Positions 47,222-58,077 of a DNA stretch of 64,000 nt are shown here, in pieces. Position numbers and translations under genes: made by a program. This DNA is from Niveispirillum cyanobacteriorum. Lineage in GTDB: Bacteria > Pseudomonadota > Alphaproteobacteria > Azospirillales > Azospirillaceae. Within the stretch, counting starts at the first letter, position 1. Each line of letters begins with the position of its first letter. Location of the stretch: the NCBI RefSeq assembly GCF_002868735.1, contig NZ_CP025611.1, positions 1,296,501-1,360,500 of the forward strand, in the 5' to 3' direction. Under the pieces are notes generated by a model. It was not told where the DNA came from, ran no database searches, and was given only the letters and a program-made list of their open reading frames with translations.

Positions 47222-47695
47222 TCAATCACCCATGACGATCATGGCCGTATAGGTCGCCTCGGCATGCAGATTGCCATCGACCCAGGCCTCGCCCTTGAAC
47301 TTCCACACGTTGCGGCGGTTCTGGATTTTCTGAACCTTGATTTGGATCTGATCGCCGGGAACGATGGGACGGCGGAACTTCGCCTCCTCAATACCCATAA
47401 AATACACGAGACGGCCCTCCGCCTCCTGTCCCAGGGTTTGCATGACGAGGATGGCCGAGGTCTGGGCCATGGCTTCCACGATCATGACGCCGGGGAACAC
47501 CGGCTTCTGCGGGAAATGGCCCGTGAACTGCGGCTCATTCATCGTCACATTCTTGATGCCGGTGCAGCTTTCACCGGGGACGATATCCTTGACCTTGTCC
47601 ACCAGAAGCATCGGATACCGGTGCGGGATCAGTTCCATGATCCGGTTGATATCCAGCTCGGTCACCGCGACCTTATTCGTTTCCGTCGTGCTCAT
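47222..47695 (-). CDS. fabZ: 3-hydroxyacyl-ACP dehydratase FabZ
   Basis: A 157-residue hot-dog-fold dehydratase of fatty acid synthesis. Catalytic His lies in [20 protein letters not shown], with its Glu partner in the same helix. [20 protein letters not shown] and [20 protein letters not shown] are also conserved. The first ATG of the frame is at 47707, but ATG 47695 (MSTTET) follows GGGG. It overlaps lpxD by 23 bp. Confidence 0.97.
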   Translation of the reverse strand: MSTTETNKVAVTELDINRIMELIPHRYPMLLVDKVKDIVPGESCTGIKNVTMNEPQFTGHFPQKPVFPGVMIVEAMAQTSAILVMQTLGQEAEGRLVYFMGIEEAKFRRPIVPGDQIQIKVQKIQNRRNVWKFKGEAWVDGNLHAEATYTAMIVMGD

Positions 47696-48722
47696 CGCCC
47701 CGTCCACTTTTCCCCTTCGCCAGCCGCGCCATCATGGCGACCTGGCGGAAATATTGCCTCTTGGGCTGCGCCGGCGTGCCGAACACCTCCGTCATCGGCG
47801 GTACATCCCGCATCACGCCGCTTTGTGCCGCAATGCGGGCGCCCGCCCCGATGGAAAGATGGCCGGCCACCCCTGCCTGCGCCGCCAGCACAGCATGATG
47901 ATCGAACTTCGTGCTGCCCGAGATGCCGGACTGAGCCACAATGACGCAGCCGGCACCAAGCGTGACGTTGTGCCCGATCTGAACCAGATTATCAATCATC
48001 GTGCCCCTGCCGATGATCGTATCGGGGCCAGCACCACGGTCTATGGTGCTGTTGGCCCCAACCTCCACATCATCCTCGATGATAACCCGGCCCATCTGCG
48101 GCACCCGGACATGGCCGGTGACATCCATGGCAAAGCCAAAACCATCCTGACCGATACGGGCACCGGGATAGATCACCACCCGGTCGCCGATCAGGCAATG
48201 GGACAGCGAGGCGCAGGCGCCGATGACACTGTCGGCACCGATGCGGACATTGCGCCCGATTGCGGCATTGGCAGCGATACGCGTGCGCGGCCCGATCTCT
48301 GCCCCCGCCTCGATCACTGCGCCCGCAGCAACCTCAACATTCTCGGCCAGAACCGCCGTCGGATCGACATGCGCCGCCGGAGAGATCAGGCCACTGGATG
48401 CGGGGAACGGGTAGAAGGCCTGAGCACACAGCGCATAGCTGCGATAGGGCTTGGTCGATAGCAGCAGGGCCATACCCGCCGGCGCCTTGTCGGCCAGGGC
48501 GGGGTGCACCACGCAGGCCGCTGCCCGGCTGGTCTGAAACGCCGCCACATATTTGCGGTTATCCAAGAAGGATAACTGCCCTTCCCCGGCCTGATCCAGC
48601 GAGGCAACATCCGTCAGGACAAGGGCCGGATCGGCACCGGGCGCCACTGTCGCACCGGAACGGGCGGCAAGATCGGCCAGCGTGAAGGGGCCGGCACGGT
48701 CGAAGAAACGGGGATCGGCCAT
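47673..48722 (-). CDS. lpxD: UDP-3-O-(3-hydroxyacyl)glucosamine N-acyltransferase
   Basis: A 349-residue acyltransferase for the third step of lipid A synthesis. The N-terminal uridine-binding domain has [20 protein letters not shown]. The central beta-helix hexapeptides include [20 protein letters not shown] and catalytic-His region [22 protein letters not shown]-terminal helix follows [26 protein letters not shown] precedes the ATG. Its 3' end is inside fabZ. Confidence 0.97.
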   Translation of the reverse strand: MADPRFFDRAGPFTLADLAARSGATVAPGADPALVLTDVASLDQAGEGQLSFLDNRKYVAAFQTSRAAACVVHPALADKAPAGMALLLSTKPYRSYALCAQAFYPFPASSGLISPAAHVDPTAVLAENVEVAAGAVIEAGAEIGPRTRIAANAAIGRNVRIGADSVIGACASLSHCLIGDRVVIYPGARIGQDGFGFAMDVTGHVRVPQMGRVIIEDDVEVGANSTIDRGAGPDTIIGRGTMIDNLVQIGHNVTLGAGCVIVAQSGISGSTKFDHHAVLAAQAGVAGHLSIGAGARIAAQSGVMRDVPPMTEVFGTPAQPKRQYFRQVAMMARLAKGKSGRGDEHDGNE

Positions 48723-48761
48723 GGGGGTTTCCTTCCGGCGAAAATGGGGTCCATCCGGCCC

Positions 48762-49364
48762 TTATGTCGGCGGCGGAACGCTGACCGTCACCTGCGGCAG
48801 ACGGGCATTGAGACGTTCCAGTACTTCCGACGTGATATCGGCAGCACCGCCGGCCTGATAGACGATGAATTGCCGGGAGATCACCAGCGTCGCACCGGCT
48901 TCCTTTGCGACCTCGGCGATCACCTGATCCAGCGTGTTGATCACGCTGTTACGGGCCTGGTTGAAGGCGATATCCAGGCGGCGGGTACGTTCCTGAAGCG
49001 CGCGTCCAGTGGCGGACACCTGCGTTTCGAATTCTGTTCGTTTCCGGTCGAACTCTTCAACCGCAACGGTTTGGCGCAGACGGGCGAGTTCCTGTTCCGC
49101 GACCCGCAGCCCTTCCTGCTGCTGCGCCACGTCACGCTGCAACTGTTCCTTCTGCACATCCAACTGCTGCTGGATGGTCCGCATGGCCGTGGCCTGTTGC
49201 AGGATGGTGGGAATATCCACCACGGCCACCTGGGCATAGGGCAGCCGCCGGGCAGGTTGCGACACCTGCGTCTGCGGCACCGCAACCTCCTGGCCATAAG
49301 ACGCAGCCGGCCCGGCCACAAGGGCCAGGCCGGTGAGAAACAGGGCGATGGGGCGAAGCGCCAA
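48762..49364 (-). CDS. skp: OmpH/Skp family periplasmic chaperone
   Basis: A 200-residue outer-membrane-protein chaperone. Signal peptide MALRPIALFLTGLALVAGPA, then the OmpH core: RLPYAQVAVVDIPTILQQAT and a long coiled coil (QQLDVQKEQLQRDVAQQQEG), the tentacle arms of Skp. The C-terminal strand region VIAEVAKEAGATLVISRQFI is typical. The start appears to be TTG (49364) with a G-rich site 7 nt before it. It is 14 bp after bamA. Confidence 0.92.
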   Translation of the reverse strand: MALRPIALFLTGLALVAGPAASYGQEVAVPQTQVSQPARRLPYAQVAVVDIPTILQQATAMRTIQQQLDVQKEQLQRDVAQQQEGLRVAEQELARLRQTVAVEEFDRKRTEFETQVSATGRALQERTRRLDIAFNQARNSVINTLDQVIAEVAKEAGATLVISRQFIVYQAGGAADITSEVLERLNARLPQVTVSVPPPT

Positions 49365-49378
49365 GGCCCGACCCCCCG

Positions 49379-51718
49379 TCAGAACCGGGTACCGAAGCTG
49401 AACTTCAGCGTTTCGGTCTGGTCATACGGTTCCTTGGCAATCGGATAGGCCAGATCCAGGCGGATCGGACCAAAGGGCGACTTCCACGACACACCGACAC
49501 CGGCCGACATGCGGACCTTGTTGCTGTCGCGGAAAACGTCGCCGACGCCAGGCGTTTCCTTGGCCGCCGTCAGAGTACCGGCATCATAGAAGGCATGCGC
49601 CTTCACGCCCAACTCGTCCGGCAGACCCAGCTTCGTGGTCAGCTCCAGGCTGGCGCGGCTGAAGATGGTGCCACCCAGCGCGTCGCTGTTTTCCGGATTG
49701 TTCGGATCGGGGACATTTCGGGGACCGATACCGCCGATCTCGAAGCCGCGCAGCGTATCACCACCGATAAAGAAGCGGTCATTGATGCGCAGGTCCTTGC
49801 CCATGCCCCAGATGTAACCCGCCTCGGTGGTCAGCCCCAGGACCACTTCCTCAAACGGCTCCCAATACTGGCCCGCCGTGATGCGGTTGCGCAGATAGCG
49901 GGTGTCACCGCCGACACCAGCGAATTCCACAGACCACAGGCCGTAGAAGCCACTGGTCGGCTCGATCTTGCTGTCACGCTCATCATAGAGCAGCTGGCTT
50001 TCCACCGACGAAGTGATGGTAGTGCCCAGCTGATCCTGCAGGAACAGGGACGAGCCGAAATAGATATTGTCGATCTTGTTCTGAACCAGCGAGTAGCTAA
50101 TGCGCTGGCGCAGCTTTTCCGACAGCGGATAACCGGCGCGCAAGACGATACCGGTTGATTCCAGATCGTAGGAGATGGTGTCGCGATTGTCGCGAACCAC
50201 GCGGAACAGGTCGACACCCGCCGCCAGATCACGGTCCAGGAAGTAAGGCTCGGTAAAGCCCAGATCCACCTCGAAGCTACGGCTCGACAGCAGGGTAGAC
50301 AGGCGCAGGTCCTGGCCCTTGCCGAGCAGGTTGCGCTGGCGGATGGAGAAGTCCAGCAGCGCGCCGTCGGTGGACGAGTAACCGGCACCCAACTGAATTT
50401 CGCCGGTGGGCTGTTCTTCGACCTCGACCGTGATCACGGACTGATCGCGGCTGCTTCCCTCCGCCGTCTTAACCTCGACGCCGCTATCCAGGAAGTAACC
50501 CAGATCCTTGATACGCTGTTCGGAGCGCTTGACCTTGGAGACGCTGAACGGGTCGCCTTCAACCAGCAGCATTTCGCGGCGGATGACCTTGTCCAGCGTG
50601 TTGTAATTGCCTACAATGTCGACACGTTCAACAAAGACGCGCGGGCTTTCCTTCAGTTCAAAGACCAGATTGATGGTCTGATCTTCCTGATTGCGCTCCA
50701 GCAGCGGGTCGATGTCGATGAAGGCATACTGCAGATCGCCCAACCGGTTGGTCAGGGCGGTGATGCTCTCTTCGATCTTATCGCCATTGTACCATTCGCC
50801 GGAGTAAGCGTTGATGGCCTCATACAGCGGGGTCACATCGATGTCGGGAATTTCCGACTGAATCTCGATCTTGCCGAACTTGTAGCGCTTGCCCTCATCC
50901 ACTGTCATGGTGATGAAGAATTCCTCACGGTCGGGCGTCAGTTCCGCGACCGAGGTCAGCACCTTGAAGTCGGCATAGCCGTTTCGCAGATAGAAGCGGC
51001 GGACCTGCTCCTGGTCATAGCGCAGACGCTCGGGATCATAATTGTCGTTGGATGACAGGAACCGCCACCAGCGCGACTCCTTTGTGATCATGATCTCGCG
51101 CAGTTCATCATCGTCGAACACGTTATTGTTCACGAAGTTGATGGCCTGCACGCCCGTCATCTGCCCTTCTTCGATTTCGAAGATCAGGTCGACGCGGTTC
51201 TGTTCCAACTGAACGATCTTCGGCTCGATGCGCGCGGCGAAGCGGCCCTTGCGGCGATAGAGTTCCTGGATACGCTCCACGTCGTTCTGCACGCGGGTGC
51301 GGGTATAGACGGTGCGGGGGCGCAACTGGACCTCGGGATTGATATCCTCGGTCTTGATGCGCTTGTTCCCTTCAAACGCGATGCGGTTGATGATGGGATT
51401 CTCCACCACCTGCACCAGCATCACGCCGCCTTCGCGCCGGATCGACACGTCCGCGAACAGGCCGGTCGCGAATAGCGACTTCAGCGACTGATCGATCTTG
51501 TCCGGATCGAAATTATCGCCGGGCCGTACCGTCAGGTACGACTGGACCGTGGCGCCTTCGATGCGCTGCGACCCCTCGACGCGGATTTCGCGAATGATGC
51601 CACCATCAAACGCCTCCTGGGCCATGGCGCCGGTCGACAGCGCGATGACGGATGTTGCGGTGCCGCCTAGCAGCAGGCACAGCGCGAACCTGGAAACCGA
51701 GACCAACTGTTCCCCCAA
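49379..51718 (-). CDS. bamA: Outer membrane protein assembly factor BamA
   Basis: A 779-residue Omp85 protein, the core of the BAM complex. Signal peptide (FALCLLLGGTATSVIALSTG...AMAQ), five POTRA domains (about residues 38-430, each with the VEGNKRIKTE-type strand-helix pattern) and a 16-strand barrel. Barrel motifs include VRGF-type DTLRGFEIGGIGPRNV and terminal ETLKFSFGTRF with aromatic C-terminus. The first codon is TTG (51718); another TTG at 51706 follows GGGGGA at better spacing. No ATG or GTG start is near. Confidence 0.96.
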   Translation of the reverse strand: MGEQLVSVSRFALCLLLGGTATSVIALSTGAMAQEAFDGGIIREIRVEGSQRIEGATVQSYLTVRPGDNFDPDKIDQSLKSLFATGLFADVSIRREGGVMLVQVVENPIINRIAFEGNKRIKTEDINPEVQLRPRTVYTRTRVQNDVERIQELYRRKGRFAARIEPKIVQLEQNRVDLIFEIEEGQMTGVQAINFVNNNVFDDDELREIMITKESRWWRFLSSNDNYDPERLRYDQEQVRRFYLRNGYADFKVLTSVAELTPDREEFFITMTVDEGKRYKFGKIEIQSEIPDIDVTPLYEAINAYSGEWYNGDKIEESITALTNRLGDLQYAFIDIDPLLERNQEDQTINLVFELKESPRVFVERVDIVGNYNTLDKVIRREMLLVEGDPFSVSKVKRSEQRIKDLGYFLDSGVEVKTAEGSSRDQSVITVEVEEQPTGEIQLGAGYSSTDGALLDFSIRQRNLLGKGQDLRLSTLLSSRSFEVDLGFTEPYFLDRDLAAGVDLFRVVRDNRDTISYDLESTGIVLRAGYPLSEKLRQRISYSLVQNKIDNIYFGSSLFLQDQLGTTITSSVESQLLYDERDSKIEPTSGFYGLWSVEFAGVGGDTRYLRNRITAGQYWEPFEEVVLGLTTEAGYIWGMGKDLRINDRFFIGGDTLRGFEIGGIGPRNVPDPNNPENSDALGGTIFSRASLELTTKLGLPDELGVKAHAFYDAGTLTAAKETPGVGDVFRDSNKVRMSAGVGVSWKSPFGPIRLDLAYPIAKEPYDQTETLKFSFGTRF

Positions 51719-51723
51719 AAAGG

Positions 51724-52875
51724 CTAAGACAGGACACCCTTGACGAAATCGACGACGCGGAGCTGAACCAAGTCATTCCAGGTCGCGAAAACCATCAAGG
51801 TCAATACCAAAGCCAGACCGACCCGGAAACCATATTCCTGAGCCCTCTCGCCAAGCGGCCGTCCACGAACGGCCTCCACTGCGTAATACAGCAGATGTCC
51901 CCCGTCCAGCATCGGAATAGGGAACAGGTTGATCAGGCCCAGATTGATGGACAGCACAGCCACGAACCAGATCATGGTCACGAAGCCCGTTTGTGCCACT
52001 TGGCCCGACATCTGCGCGATGCGGATGGGCCCGCCCAGCTCATTCGTGCTGCGCATGCCCAACGCCATCTGCCAGACGGCGTCCAGCGTGCCTTCCGTCA
52101 ACCGGACCGTCTCCTTGCCGGCTTCCCAGATGGCGGTCAGGGGCGTCTGGCGACGGTATTCGTCATTACCACGCATCACCCCCAGCCGGCCTATCGTGTG
52201 GATATTGCCGAACCGGTCTTCCATCTTTTCCGCACGCGGCGTGACGGTCAGCTCCAGGCGCTTGGGCTCTGCCCCTTCCGCCTCGACCCGCTCCACGACC
52301 ATCGACACGGTGCGGCCCGGATTCATGACGATAACGCCCAGCACATCCTCAAACCGCGGCGTCTCGCGACCATCCATGGAGACGATGCGGTCGCCCGGCT
52401 TCATGCCGGCCTCCGCCGCCGCCCCCTCGGGTAGGATCTCGCGGACTACGGGAGGCGTGTAGGGCTGGCCATAGACCATGAACATGAAGGCCAGGGCCAG
52501 GATGGCGAACAGGAAGTTCGCCGCCGGCCCCGCCGCCACGATGGCCATGCGCTGACCCACCCGCTTGTGATGGAAGGACACGGCGCGTTGTGCCGGCGTC
52601 ATCCGGTCAAGGCCGGTGCCGGGCGTGCTGGCGGCACCCGCATCGCCGAACATCTTCACATAGCCGCCCAGGGGGATCAGGCTGAACTTCCAGCGGGTCC
52701 CCAAACGGTCGGTACGTCCGATAATCTCCGGCCCGAAGCCGATGGAGAAGACCTCCACCCGCACGCCATTGCGGCGCGCCACCAGGAAATGTCCCATCTC
52801 GTGCACAAAGACCAGAATGGTCAGCACGACGAGGAACATCACCCCGTAATTCCAGATGAAGCCCAGGACTTCCAT
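51724..52875 (-). CDS. rseP: Site-2 intramembrane protease RseP
   Basis: A 383-residue zinc metalloprotease of the inner membrane that cleaves anti-sigma factors and signal-peptide remnants. The zinc site HEMGH is in the first helix (LTILVFVHEMGHFLVARRNG), followed by a PDZ domain (about 120-200: AAEAGMKPGDRIVSMDGRET) and the third metal-ligand helix NLFPIPMLDGGHLLYYAVEA. ATG 52875 has GGAGG 7 nt upstream; the frame is open further up but that part is a shadow of dxr. Confidence 0.96.
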   Translation of the reverse strand: MEVLGFIWNYGVMFLVVLTILVFVHEMGHFLVARRNGVRVEVFSIGFGPEIIGRTDRLGTRWKFSLIPLGGYVKMFGDAGAASTPGTGLDRMTPAQRAVSFHHKRVGQRMAIVAAGPAANFLFAILALAFMFMVYGQPYTPPVVREILPEGAAAEAGMKPGDRIVSMDGRETPRFEDVLGVIVMNPGRTVSMVVERVEAEGAEPKRLELTVTPRAEKMEDRFGNIHTIGRLGVMRGNDEYRRQTPLTAIWEAGKETVRLTEGTLDAVWQMALGMRSTNELGGPIRIAQMSGQVAQTGFVTMIWFVAVLSINLGLINLFPIPMLDGGHLLYYAVEAVRGRPLGERAQEYGFRVGLALVLTLMVFATWNDLVQLRVVDFVKGVLS

Positions 52876-52898
52876 CAATGCGCCTCCAGGGGCCGCGT

Positions 52899-54095
52899 TC
52901 AGTTCGCGCGAGATAAAACCGCAATTTCGGCAAAGGCGTGGCGACGTGCTTCCGCATCCGCCGCTTCCACATCCGCCAGCGTGCCCAACGGGGCATGCGC
53001 CAGGGTGACCAGGCACTTTTCGACGACGCGCGGAATATCCAGAAAGCCCAGATTTCCAGCCAGGAAGGCGGCAACCGCCACCTCATTCGCCGCATTCAGG
53101 ATTGTAGGGGCCGCCCCCCCGCTTTGCAAGGCGCGCCGCGCCAGCCCCAGTGCGGGGAATCGCACCGGGTCAGGCGACTCGAACGTCAGGCTGGCGGCTT
53201 TCACCAGATCCAGCCGGTCTCCCGGTGTGGCCACCCGGTCAGGCCAAGCCAGCGCCACCGCAATGGGCGTGCGCATGTCGGGCGTACCCAACTGCGCCAG
53301 TACCGAGCCATCGACATATTCGACCAAGGAATGGATCACCGATTGTGGATGAACGAGCACGTCGATGCAGCTTTCGGGCATCGCGAACAGATGGTGGGCC
53401 TCAATCAGCTCCAACCCCTTATTCATCATGCTGGCGCTATCGACGCTGATCTTGGCACCCATGGACCAGTTGGGATGGGCACAGGCCTGGGCCGGCGTCA
53501 CGCCCTGCATGGCTTGCCTTGTCCAGGTGCGGAAGGGTCCGCCCGAGGCGGTCAGGATCAGCCGGGAGATCCGGTCGCGCTGTGCCTCATCAAACACCTG
53601 GAAGATGGCGCTATGTTCGCTGTCCACCGGCAGCAGGGTGGCACCACAGCGGCGCACCTCCGCCATCACCAGTTCGCCAGCACAGACCAGCACTTCCTTG
53701 TTGGCAAGCGCCACCGTGGCACCGCGCTGTACCGCAGCCAGGGTCGGGGCCAGGCCGGCGGCACCGACAATGGCCGCCATTACCCAGTCGGCGGCGGGAC
53801 GGCTGGCAGCCTCCACTACGGCGGCAGGGCCGGCCGCCAGCTCAATGCCAGTGCCCCCCAGGGCTTCCTTCAGGTCAGCATAGGCGGACGCTTCGGCGAC
53901 CACGGCCAGGGCGGGACGCAACAGACGTGCCTGTTCGGCCAGCTTGGCGACATTGCGGCCCGCGACCAAGGCCTCCGTCTGAAAGCGGTCAGGATAGGTT
54001 GCCAGCAGTTCGACGGTATTGGTGCCCACCGATCCGGTGCAGCCAAGCACGGTTACGCGGCGCGTCGTCACAGGCTTCACCAAAATCGCACCCAT
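52899..54095 (-). CDS. dxr: 1-deoxy-D-xylulose 5-phosphate reductoisomerase
   Basis: A 398-residue NADPH enzyme making MEP in the non-mevalonate isoprenoid pathway. NADPH-binding [20 protein letters not shown] is at the N-terminus. Metal and substrate motifs include [40 protein letters not shown] and [20 protein letters not shown]. It overlaps cdsA by 19 bp and supplies isoprenoids for uppS in the same cluster. Confidence 0.97.
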   Translation of the reverse strand: MGAILVKPVTTRRVTVLGCTGSVGTNTVELLATYPDRFQTEALVAGRNVAKLAEQARLLRPALAVVAEASAYADLKEALGGTGIELAAGPAAVVEAASRPAADWVMAAIVGAAGLAPTLAAVQRGATVALANKEVLVCAGELVMAEVRRCGATLLPVDSEHSAIFQVFDEAQRDRISRLILTASGGPFRTWTRQAMQGVTPAQACAHPNWSMGAKISVDSASMMNKGLELIEAHHLFAMPESCIDVLVHPQSVIHSLVEYVDGSVLAQLGTPDMRTPIAVALAWPDRVATPGDRLDLVKAASLTFESPDPVRFPALGLARRALQSGGAAPTILNAANEVAVAAFLAGNLGFLDIPRVVEKCLVTLAHAPLGTLADVEAADAEARRHAFAEIAVLSRAN

Positions 54096-54835
54096 TCACC
54101 CGCCGTCATTTCGAACAACGCATAAAGCGGCGCCGCGAACAGCAGCCCGTCAATCCGGTCCAGGATACCACCATGACCAGGGATCAGGCTGGAACTGTCT
54201 TTCACATCGACCCGCCGCTTCATATAGCTCTCGAACAGGTCGCCCGCCTGCCCCGCCACGGCCAGCACTGCGCCAATGGCGGCATAGGCCAAGACGGCGG
54301 TGGCATGCACATGGTGCGGCACATCAGTCGCTGCTGGCGGCACCAGCCAGCCCGGCAGCCAATCCCCGCTCTGCGCTGCGCCGAACAGCCCGCCCAGGGT
54401 TGCTGACGCCACCATGCCGCCGATCAGGCCGGCCCAGGTCTTCTTGGGGCTGATGCGCGGCGCCAGCTTTGGCCCGCCGATGCTCTTGCCCGCCGCATAG
54501 GCACCAATGTCGGTGGCCCAGATGGACAGCATCAAAAACAGAAACAACGCCAGTCCATAGGGGCCGCTGTCCAGGCGCAGCCAGAGCATGGACAGGAAGG
54601 GCAGGCCGATATAGAGCGGCATAAAGGCGAAATGGCCGGGACGATGCCGGCCCGGCATGACCAGCCGGAAATATTCCCACGCCGACAGCACCGCCAGCAC
54701 CAGCACCAGCACCTGGAACGGCAACCCGCCATACCAGACAGCCCCTAATACAGGGGGGGCTAGAATAAGGGCGGAGATCACGCGCTGCGTGAAGTTGGAG
54801 CGGGGTTTCTTGGGGGGGCGCTGGCTGTCGGTCAC
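54077..54835 (-). CDS. cdsA: Phosphatidate cytidylyltransferase
   Basis: A 252-residue integral membrane enzyme making CDP-diacylglycerol. About seven helices precede the signature [20 protein letters not shown] and [26 protein letters not shown], which holds the S-x8-KR-x4-KD-x5-PGHGG-x2-DRxD motif. The start is GTG 54835, 4 nt after the uppS stop, with a GGAAG upstream; no nearby in-frame ATG fits. Confidence 0.96.
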   Translation of the reverse strand: MTDSQRPPKKPRSNFTQRVISALILAPPVLGAVWYGGLPFQVLVLVLAVLSAWEYFRLVMPGRHRPGHFAFMPLYIGLPFLSMLWLRLDSGPYGLALFLFLMLSIWATDIGAYAAGKSIGGPKLAPRISPKKTWAGLIGGMVASATLGGLFGAAQSGDWLPGWLVPPAATDVPHHVHATAVLAYAAIGAVLAVAGQAGDLFESYMKRRVDVKDSSSLIPGHGGILDRIDGLLFAAPLYALFEMTAGEWVRFW

Positions 54836-54839
54836 GATA

Positions 54840-55580
54840 TCAACGGCTTCCCGCCGTGGCCCCGAAGCGCCGGTCGCGCTGATGGAATTCCTGGATGGCG
54901 GCCTCCAGATCGCGGCGCGTGAAATCCGGCCACAGCGTATCCAGAAAAACCATCTCCGCATAAGCCAGCTGCCACAGCAGGAAATTGCTGATGCGCTTTT
55001 CGCCACTTGTGCGGATCATCAGATCGGGGTCGGGAATGGTGCCGCCCGTGGTCAATTCGCGGGCAAAGGTGTCGGTGGTGATGTCACCGGGGGCTATCTC
55101 CCCCCGCTCTACCGCCTGTGCCAGCTTGCGCGCCGCATCGACCAGTTCCTGACGCCCGCCATAGGACAGGGCCAGCACCAAAGTCATGTCGGTGTTGTCC
55201 GCCGTCAGCGTCTCGGCGTTGCTGATCAGTGCCTGGATATCAGCCGACAGGCGGGAGCGATCGCCGATCACCCGAAGCTGGATGCCATTCTTATGCAGCT
55301 TAGCAATCTCCCCGCGCAGGTAGAAGCGCAGGAGCTGCATAAGGGTGGACACCTCGTCCTGTGGACGGCTCCAGTTTTCGGTCGAGAAGCTGTAGAGCGT
55401 CAGGTACCGCACGCCCAGTTCGCGGGCACCCTCAATGGCCTGACGGACGGCGTCCACGCCCTTCTTATGTCCGGCCGTGCGCGGCAGGCCCCGTGCCGTC
55501 GCCCAGCGTCCATTGCCATCCATGATGATGGCAATGTGCTTGGGCGGCGGCAGAAACGCGGATGTGTCGGGGCCCGGCAT
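54840..55580 (-). CDS. uppS: Isoprenyl transferase (undecaprenyl diphosphate synthase)
   Basis: A 246-residue cis-prenyltransferase making the lipid carrier for peptidoglycan and LPS O-antigen. Conserved regions are [59 protein letters not shown] and [20 protein letters not shown]. It is followed closely by cdsA. Confidence 0.97.
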   Translation of the reverse strand: MPGPDTSAFLPPPKHIAIIMDGNGRWATARGLPRTAGHKKGVDAVRQAIEGARELGVRYLTLYSFSTENWSRPQDEVSTLMQLLRFYLRGEIAKLHKNGIQLRVIGDRSRLSADIQALISNAETLTADNTDMTLVLALSYGGRQELVDAARKLAQAVERGEIAPGDITTDTFARELTTGGTIPDPDLMIRTSGEKRISNFLLWQLAYAEMVFLDTLWPDFTRRDLEAAIQEFHQRDRRFGATAGSR

Positions 55581-55616
55581 GGCAGCAGGTCCTTACCCTT
55601 GGGTACCGGGAAACGA

Positions 55617-56177
55617 TCAGACCTGCAGGATTTCCTTTTCCTTGGTCGCCAGCGCCTCATCCACCTTCTTGATGTGGGCGTCGGTCACGCCCTGGACCTT
55701 GTCAGACCAAGTCTTCTGCTCGTCCTCGGACAGGGAACCGTCCTTCTGCAGCTTCTTCAGGGCATCCATGGCGTCGCGGCGCACATTGCGCACGGCCACC
55801 CGGGTCTGCTCCGCATACTTGGCGGCAACCTTGGACAGCTCCTTGCGGCGCTCGGAGTTCAGCTCCGGAATCGGCACGCGGATGGTGGAGCCTTCGGTCT
55901 GCGGGTTAAGGCCCAGACCGCTGTCGCGAATGGCCTTCTCCACCGACTTGACCGTGGAACGGTCGAACACCTGCACCGAAATCAGGCGCGGCTCCGGCAC
56001 GGAGATGTTGGCCACCTGGTTCAGCGGAACCGTGGTGCCATAGGCCTCAACCGTCACCGGCTCCAGCAGGTTGGCGGAAGCGCGCCCGGTGCGCAGGCCC
56101 GCGAATTCCTTGCGGAGCTGCTCAAGCGCGCCGGCCATGCGACGCTCAATGTCCTTGATCAGTTCGGGAGCGGCCAC
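55617..56177 (-). CDS. frr: Ribosome recycling factor
   Basis: A 186-residue RRF that splits post-termination ribosomes with EF-G. Sequence is typical: [40 protein letters not shown] and [20 protein letters not shown], ending in [16 protein letters not shown]. The start is GTG, one base after the pyrH stop, with GAGG about 6 nt upstream. Confidence 0.97.
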   Translation of the reverse strand: MAAPELIKDIERRMAGALEQLRKEFAGLRTGRASANLLEPVTVEAYGTTVPLNQVANISVPEPRLISVQVFDRSTVKSVEKAIRDSGLGLNPQTEGSTIRVPIPELNSERRKELSKVAAKYAEQTRVAVRNVRRDAMDALKKLQKDGSLSEDEQKTWSDKVQGVTDAHIKKVDEALATKEKEILQV

Positions 56178-56178
56178 C

Positions 56179-56901
56179 TTATGCCTCTTCGGTTATGATG
56201 GTGAATTTGCCTTGTCCGGCCATCACTTCGGCGAAACCGCCGTCCTTCTGGATGGAGAAGACAAGGATGGGAATCTTGTTCTCGCGGGCAAGCGAAATCG
56301 CAGACGCGTCCATGACCTGAAGGTCGCGCGACAGCACGTCCAGATAGGTCAGGCGGTCATAACGGATGGCATCCTTCACCTTCTTGGGATCGGCGCTGTA
56401 AACGCCATCCACCTTGGTGGCCTTTAGCATCGCATCGCAGCCCATTTCCGAGGCGCGGAGTGCGGCGGCCGTATCCGTAGTGAAGAAGGGATTGCCGGTG
56501 CCGGCGGCGAAAATCACCACCCGGCCCTTTTCCATATGACGCTCAGCCTTGCGGCGGATATAGGGCTCGCAGACGCTGTCCATCGGGATGGCCGACTGCA
56601 CGCGGGTCTCCACGCCAGCCTTTTCAAGAGCGTTCTGCACAGCGAGCGCGTTCATGACGGTGGCCAGCATGCCCATATAGTCGGCGGTCGCACGTTCCAT
56701 GCCGGACGCAGCGCCGGAAATGCCACGGAAGATGTTGCCGCCACCGATGACGGCGCAGACTTCGATCCCCATGTCGATCACGGACTTGATCTCCGTGGCC
56801 ATGCGGCTGACCACGTTGGGATCGATCCCGTACTCCCTTTCCCCCATAAGGGCTTCGCCTGAAAGCTTCAGAAGAACGCGCTTGTAACGGGCTTCGGGCA
56901 C
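56179..56901 (-). CDS. pyrH: UMP kinase
   Basis: A 240-residue bacterial uridylate kinase making UDP for nucleotide and cell-wall synthesis. Motifs: [60 protein letters not shown] and [20 protein letters not shown]. The start is GTG 56901 with AAAGGA 8 nt upstream. Only 1 bp separates its stop from frr. Confidence 0.97.
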   Translation of the reverse strand: MPEARYKRVLLKLSGEALMGEREYGIDPNVVSRMATEIKSVIDMGIEVCAVIGGGNIFRGISGAASGMERATADYMGMLATVMNALAVQNALEKAGVETRVQSAIPMDSVCEPYIRRKAERHMEKGRVVIFAAGTGNPFFTTDTAAALRASEMGCDAMLKATKVDGVYSADPKKVKDAIRYDRLTYLDVLSRDLQVMDASAISLARENKIPILVFSIQKDGGFAEVMAGQGKFTIITEEA

Positions 56902-56946
56902 GGGTTTGTCCTTTCGGTTGGAAATCCGGTCTCGCAACAGATCATA

Positions 56947-56970
56947 TCGGGGCCGGCGAACCGGCCCCGA
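56947..56970 (-). terminator. Hairpin between tsf and pyrH
   Basis: TCGGGGCCGG and CCGGCCCCGA form a perfect 10-bp stem around a 4-base CGAA loop. There is no poly-T run after it on the minus strand, so it may be a partial terminator or processing site rather than a full stop. Confidence 0.4.
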
Positions 56971-57016
56971 CAGAATAACGCTCCAGAGCCGGCACAAGGT
57001 CCGGCCCCGAACCGCC

Positions 57017-57940
57017 TTAGCCGGCCATCTTGGCCACTTCGGCGGCGAAGTCGGACTGTTCCTTCTCGATGCCTTCGCCCAGCTGGAAGCGGACGAAGCC
57101 GGTCAGGGTAACCGGGGCGCCGATGGTCTTGGCGGCGTTTTCCACGACCTTGCGGATCTTGGTTTCGCCGTCGATGACGTACAGCTGCTCCAGCAGGACC
57201 ACTTCTTCATAATACTTGCGGACGCGGCCTTCGACCATCTTCTCGATGATGTTCTCGGGCTTGCCGGAAGCGCGGGCCTGTTCGATCAAAACGGCGCGCT
57301 CACGCTCCAGGTTGGCGGTCGACACGTCAGCGATGTCCAGGGCTTCCGGACGGGCCGCGGCGACATGCATGGCGATCTGCTTGCCCAGATCGGCCAGAGC
57401 GGCCTTGTCACCGGTCGACTCCAGAGCCACCAGCACGCCGATCTTGCCCAGGCCCGGGACCAGGGCAGAGTGGACATAGGACGACACCACGCCATCGGTG
57501 ACCGACAGCTTGGCGACGCGGCGCAGGTTCATGTTCTCGCCGATGGTGGCGACCAGGTTCGGCAGTTCGTCGGCGACGGTGCGACCGGTACCCGGATAGG
57601 CGGCGGCCTTCAGGCTGTCCAGCGAACCGTCGGTGTCCAGCGCCAGCTTGGTGACGGTGGCAACGGCGGCCTGGAAGGCGTCGTTACGGGCAACGAAGTC
57701 GGTCTCGGCGTTCAGCTCGACAGCGGCGCCGGACAGGCCATTGGCGGCAACGCCAACCAGACCTTCGGCGGCAACGCGGCCGGCCTTCTTGGCGGCGGCG
57801 GCGAGGCCCTTCTTGCGCAGCCAGTCGATGGCGGCTTCCACGTCGCCATTCGCCTCGGTCAGCGCCTTCTTGCAGTCCATCATGCCGGCGCCGGACTTCT
57901 CACGGAGGTCCTTCACCAGGGCAGCGGTGATCTCGGCCAT
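57017..57940 (-). CDS. tsf: Translation elongation factor Ts
   Basis: A 307-residue EF-Ts, the nucleotide-exchange factor for EF-Tu. The N-terminal UBA-like domain reads [20 protein letters not shown] and [40 protein letters not shown] and [20 protein letters not shown] follow. ATG 57940 is the family start; the frame is open to 58027. It follows rpsB as usual. Confidence 0.97.
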   Translation of the reverse strand: MAEITAALVKDLREKSGAGMMDCKKALTEANGDVEAAIDWLRKKGLAAAAKKAGRVAAEGLVGVAANGLSGAAVELNAETDFVARNDAFQAAVATVTKLALDTDGSLDSLKAAAYPGTGRTVADELPNLVATIGENMNLRRVAKLSVTDGVVSSYVHSALVPGLGKIGVLVALESTGDKAALADLGKQIAMHVAAARPEALDIADVSTANLERERAVLIEQARASGKPENIIEKMVEGRVRKYYEEVVLLEQLYVIDGETKIRKVVENAAKTIGAPVTLTGFVRFQLGEGIEKEQSDFAAEVAKMAG

Positions 57941-58077
57941 TTTCGCCTCTCTCAAATCGTCGGGGTGTGACGGGATATCTTTTACCACAGGGTCATGGCG
58001 GTTTCGCGCCAAGCCCGGACAGCACAACGGCCGGACAGCACCCGAAGCGGATGCGGCCCGGCCGTCGCACCTTAAAC

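Noticed and set aside
45629-47944. 771-residue plus-strand frame across lpxI, lpxA and fabZ
   Set aside because: Three well-supported genes occupy the other strand; the frame has no recognisable domain.
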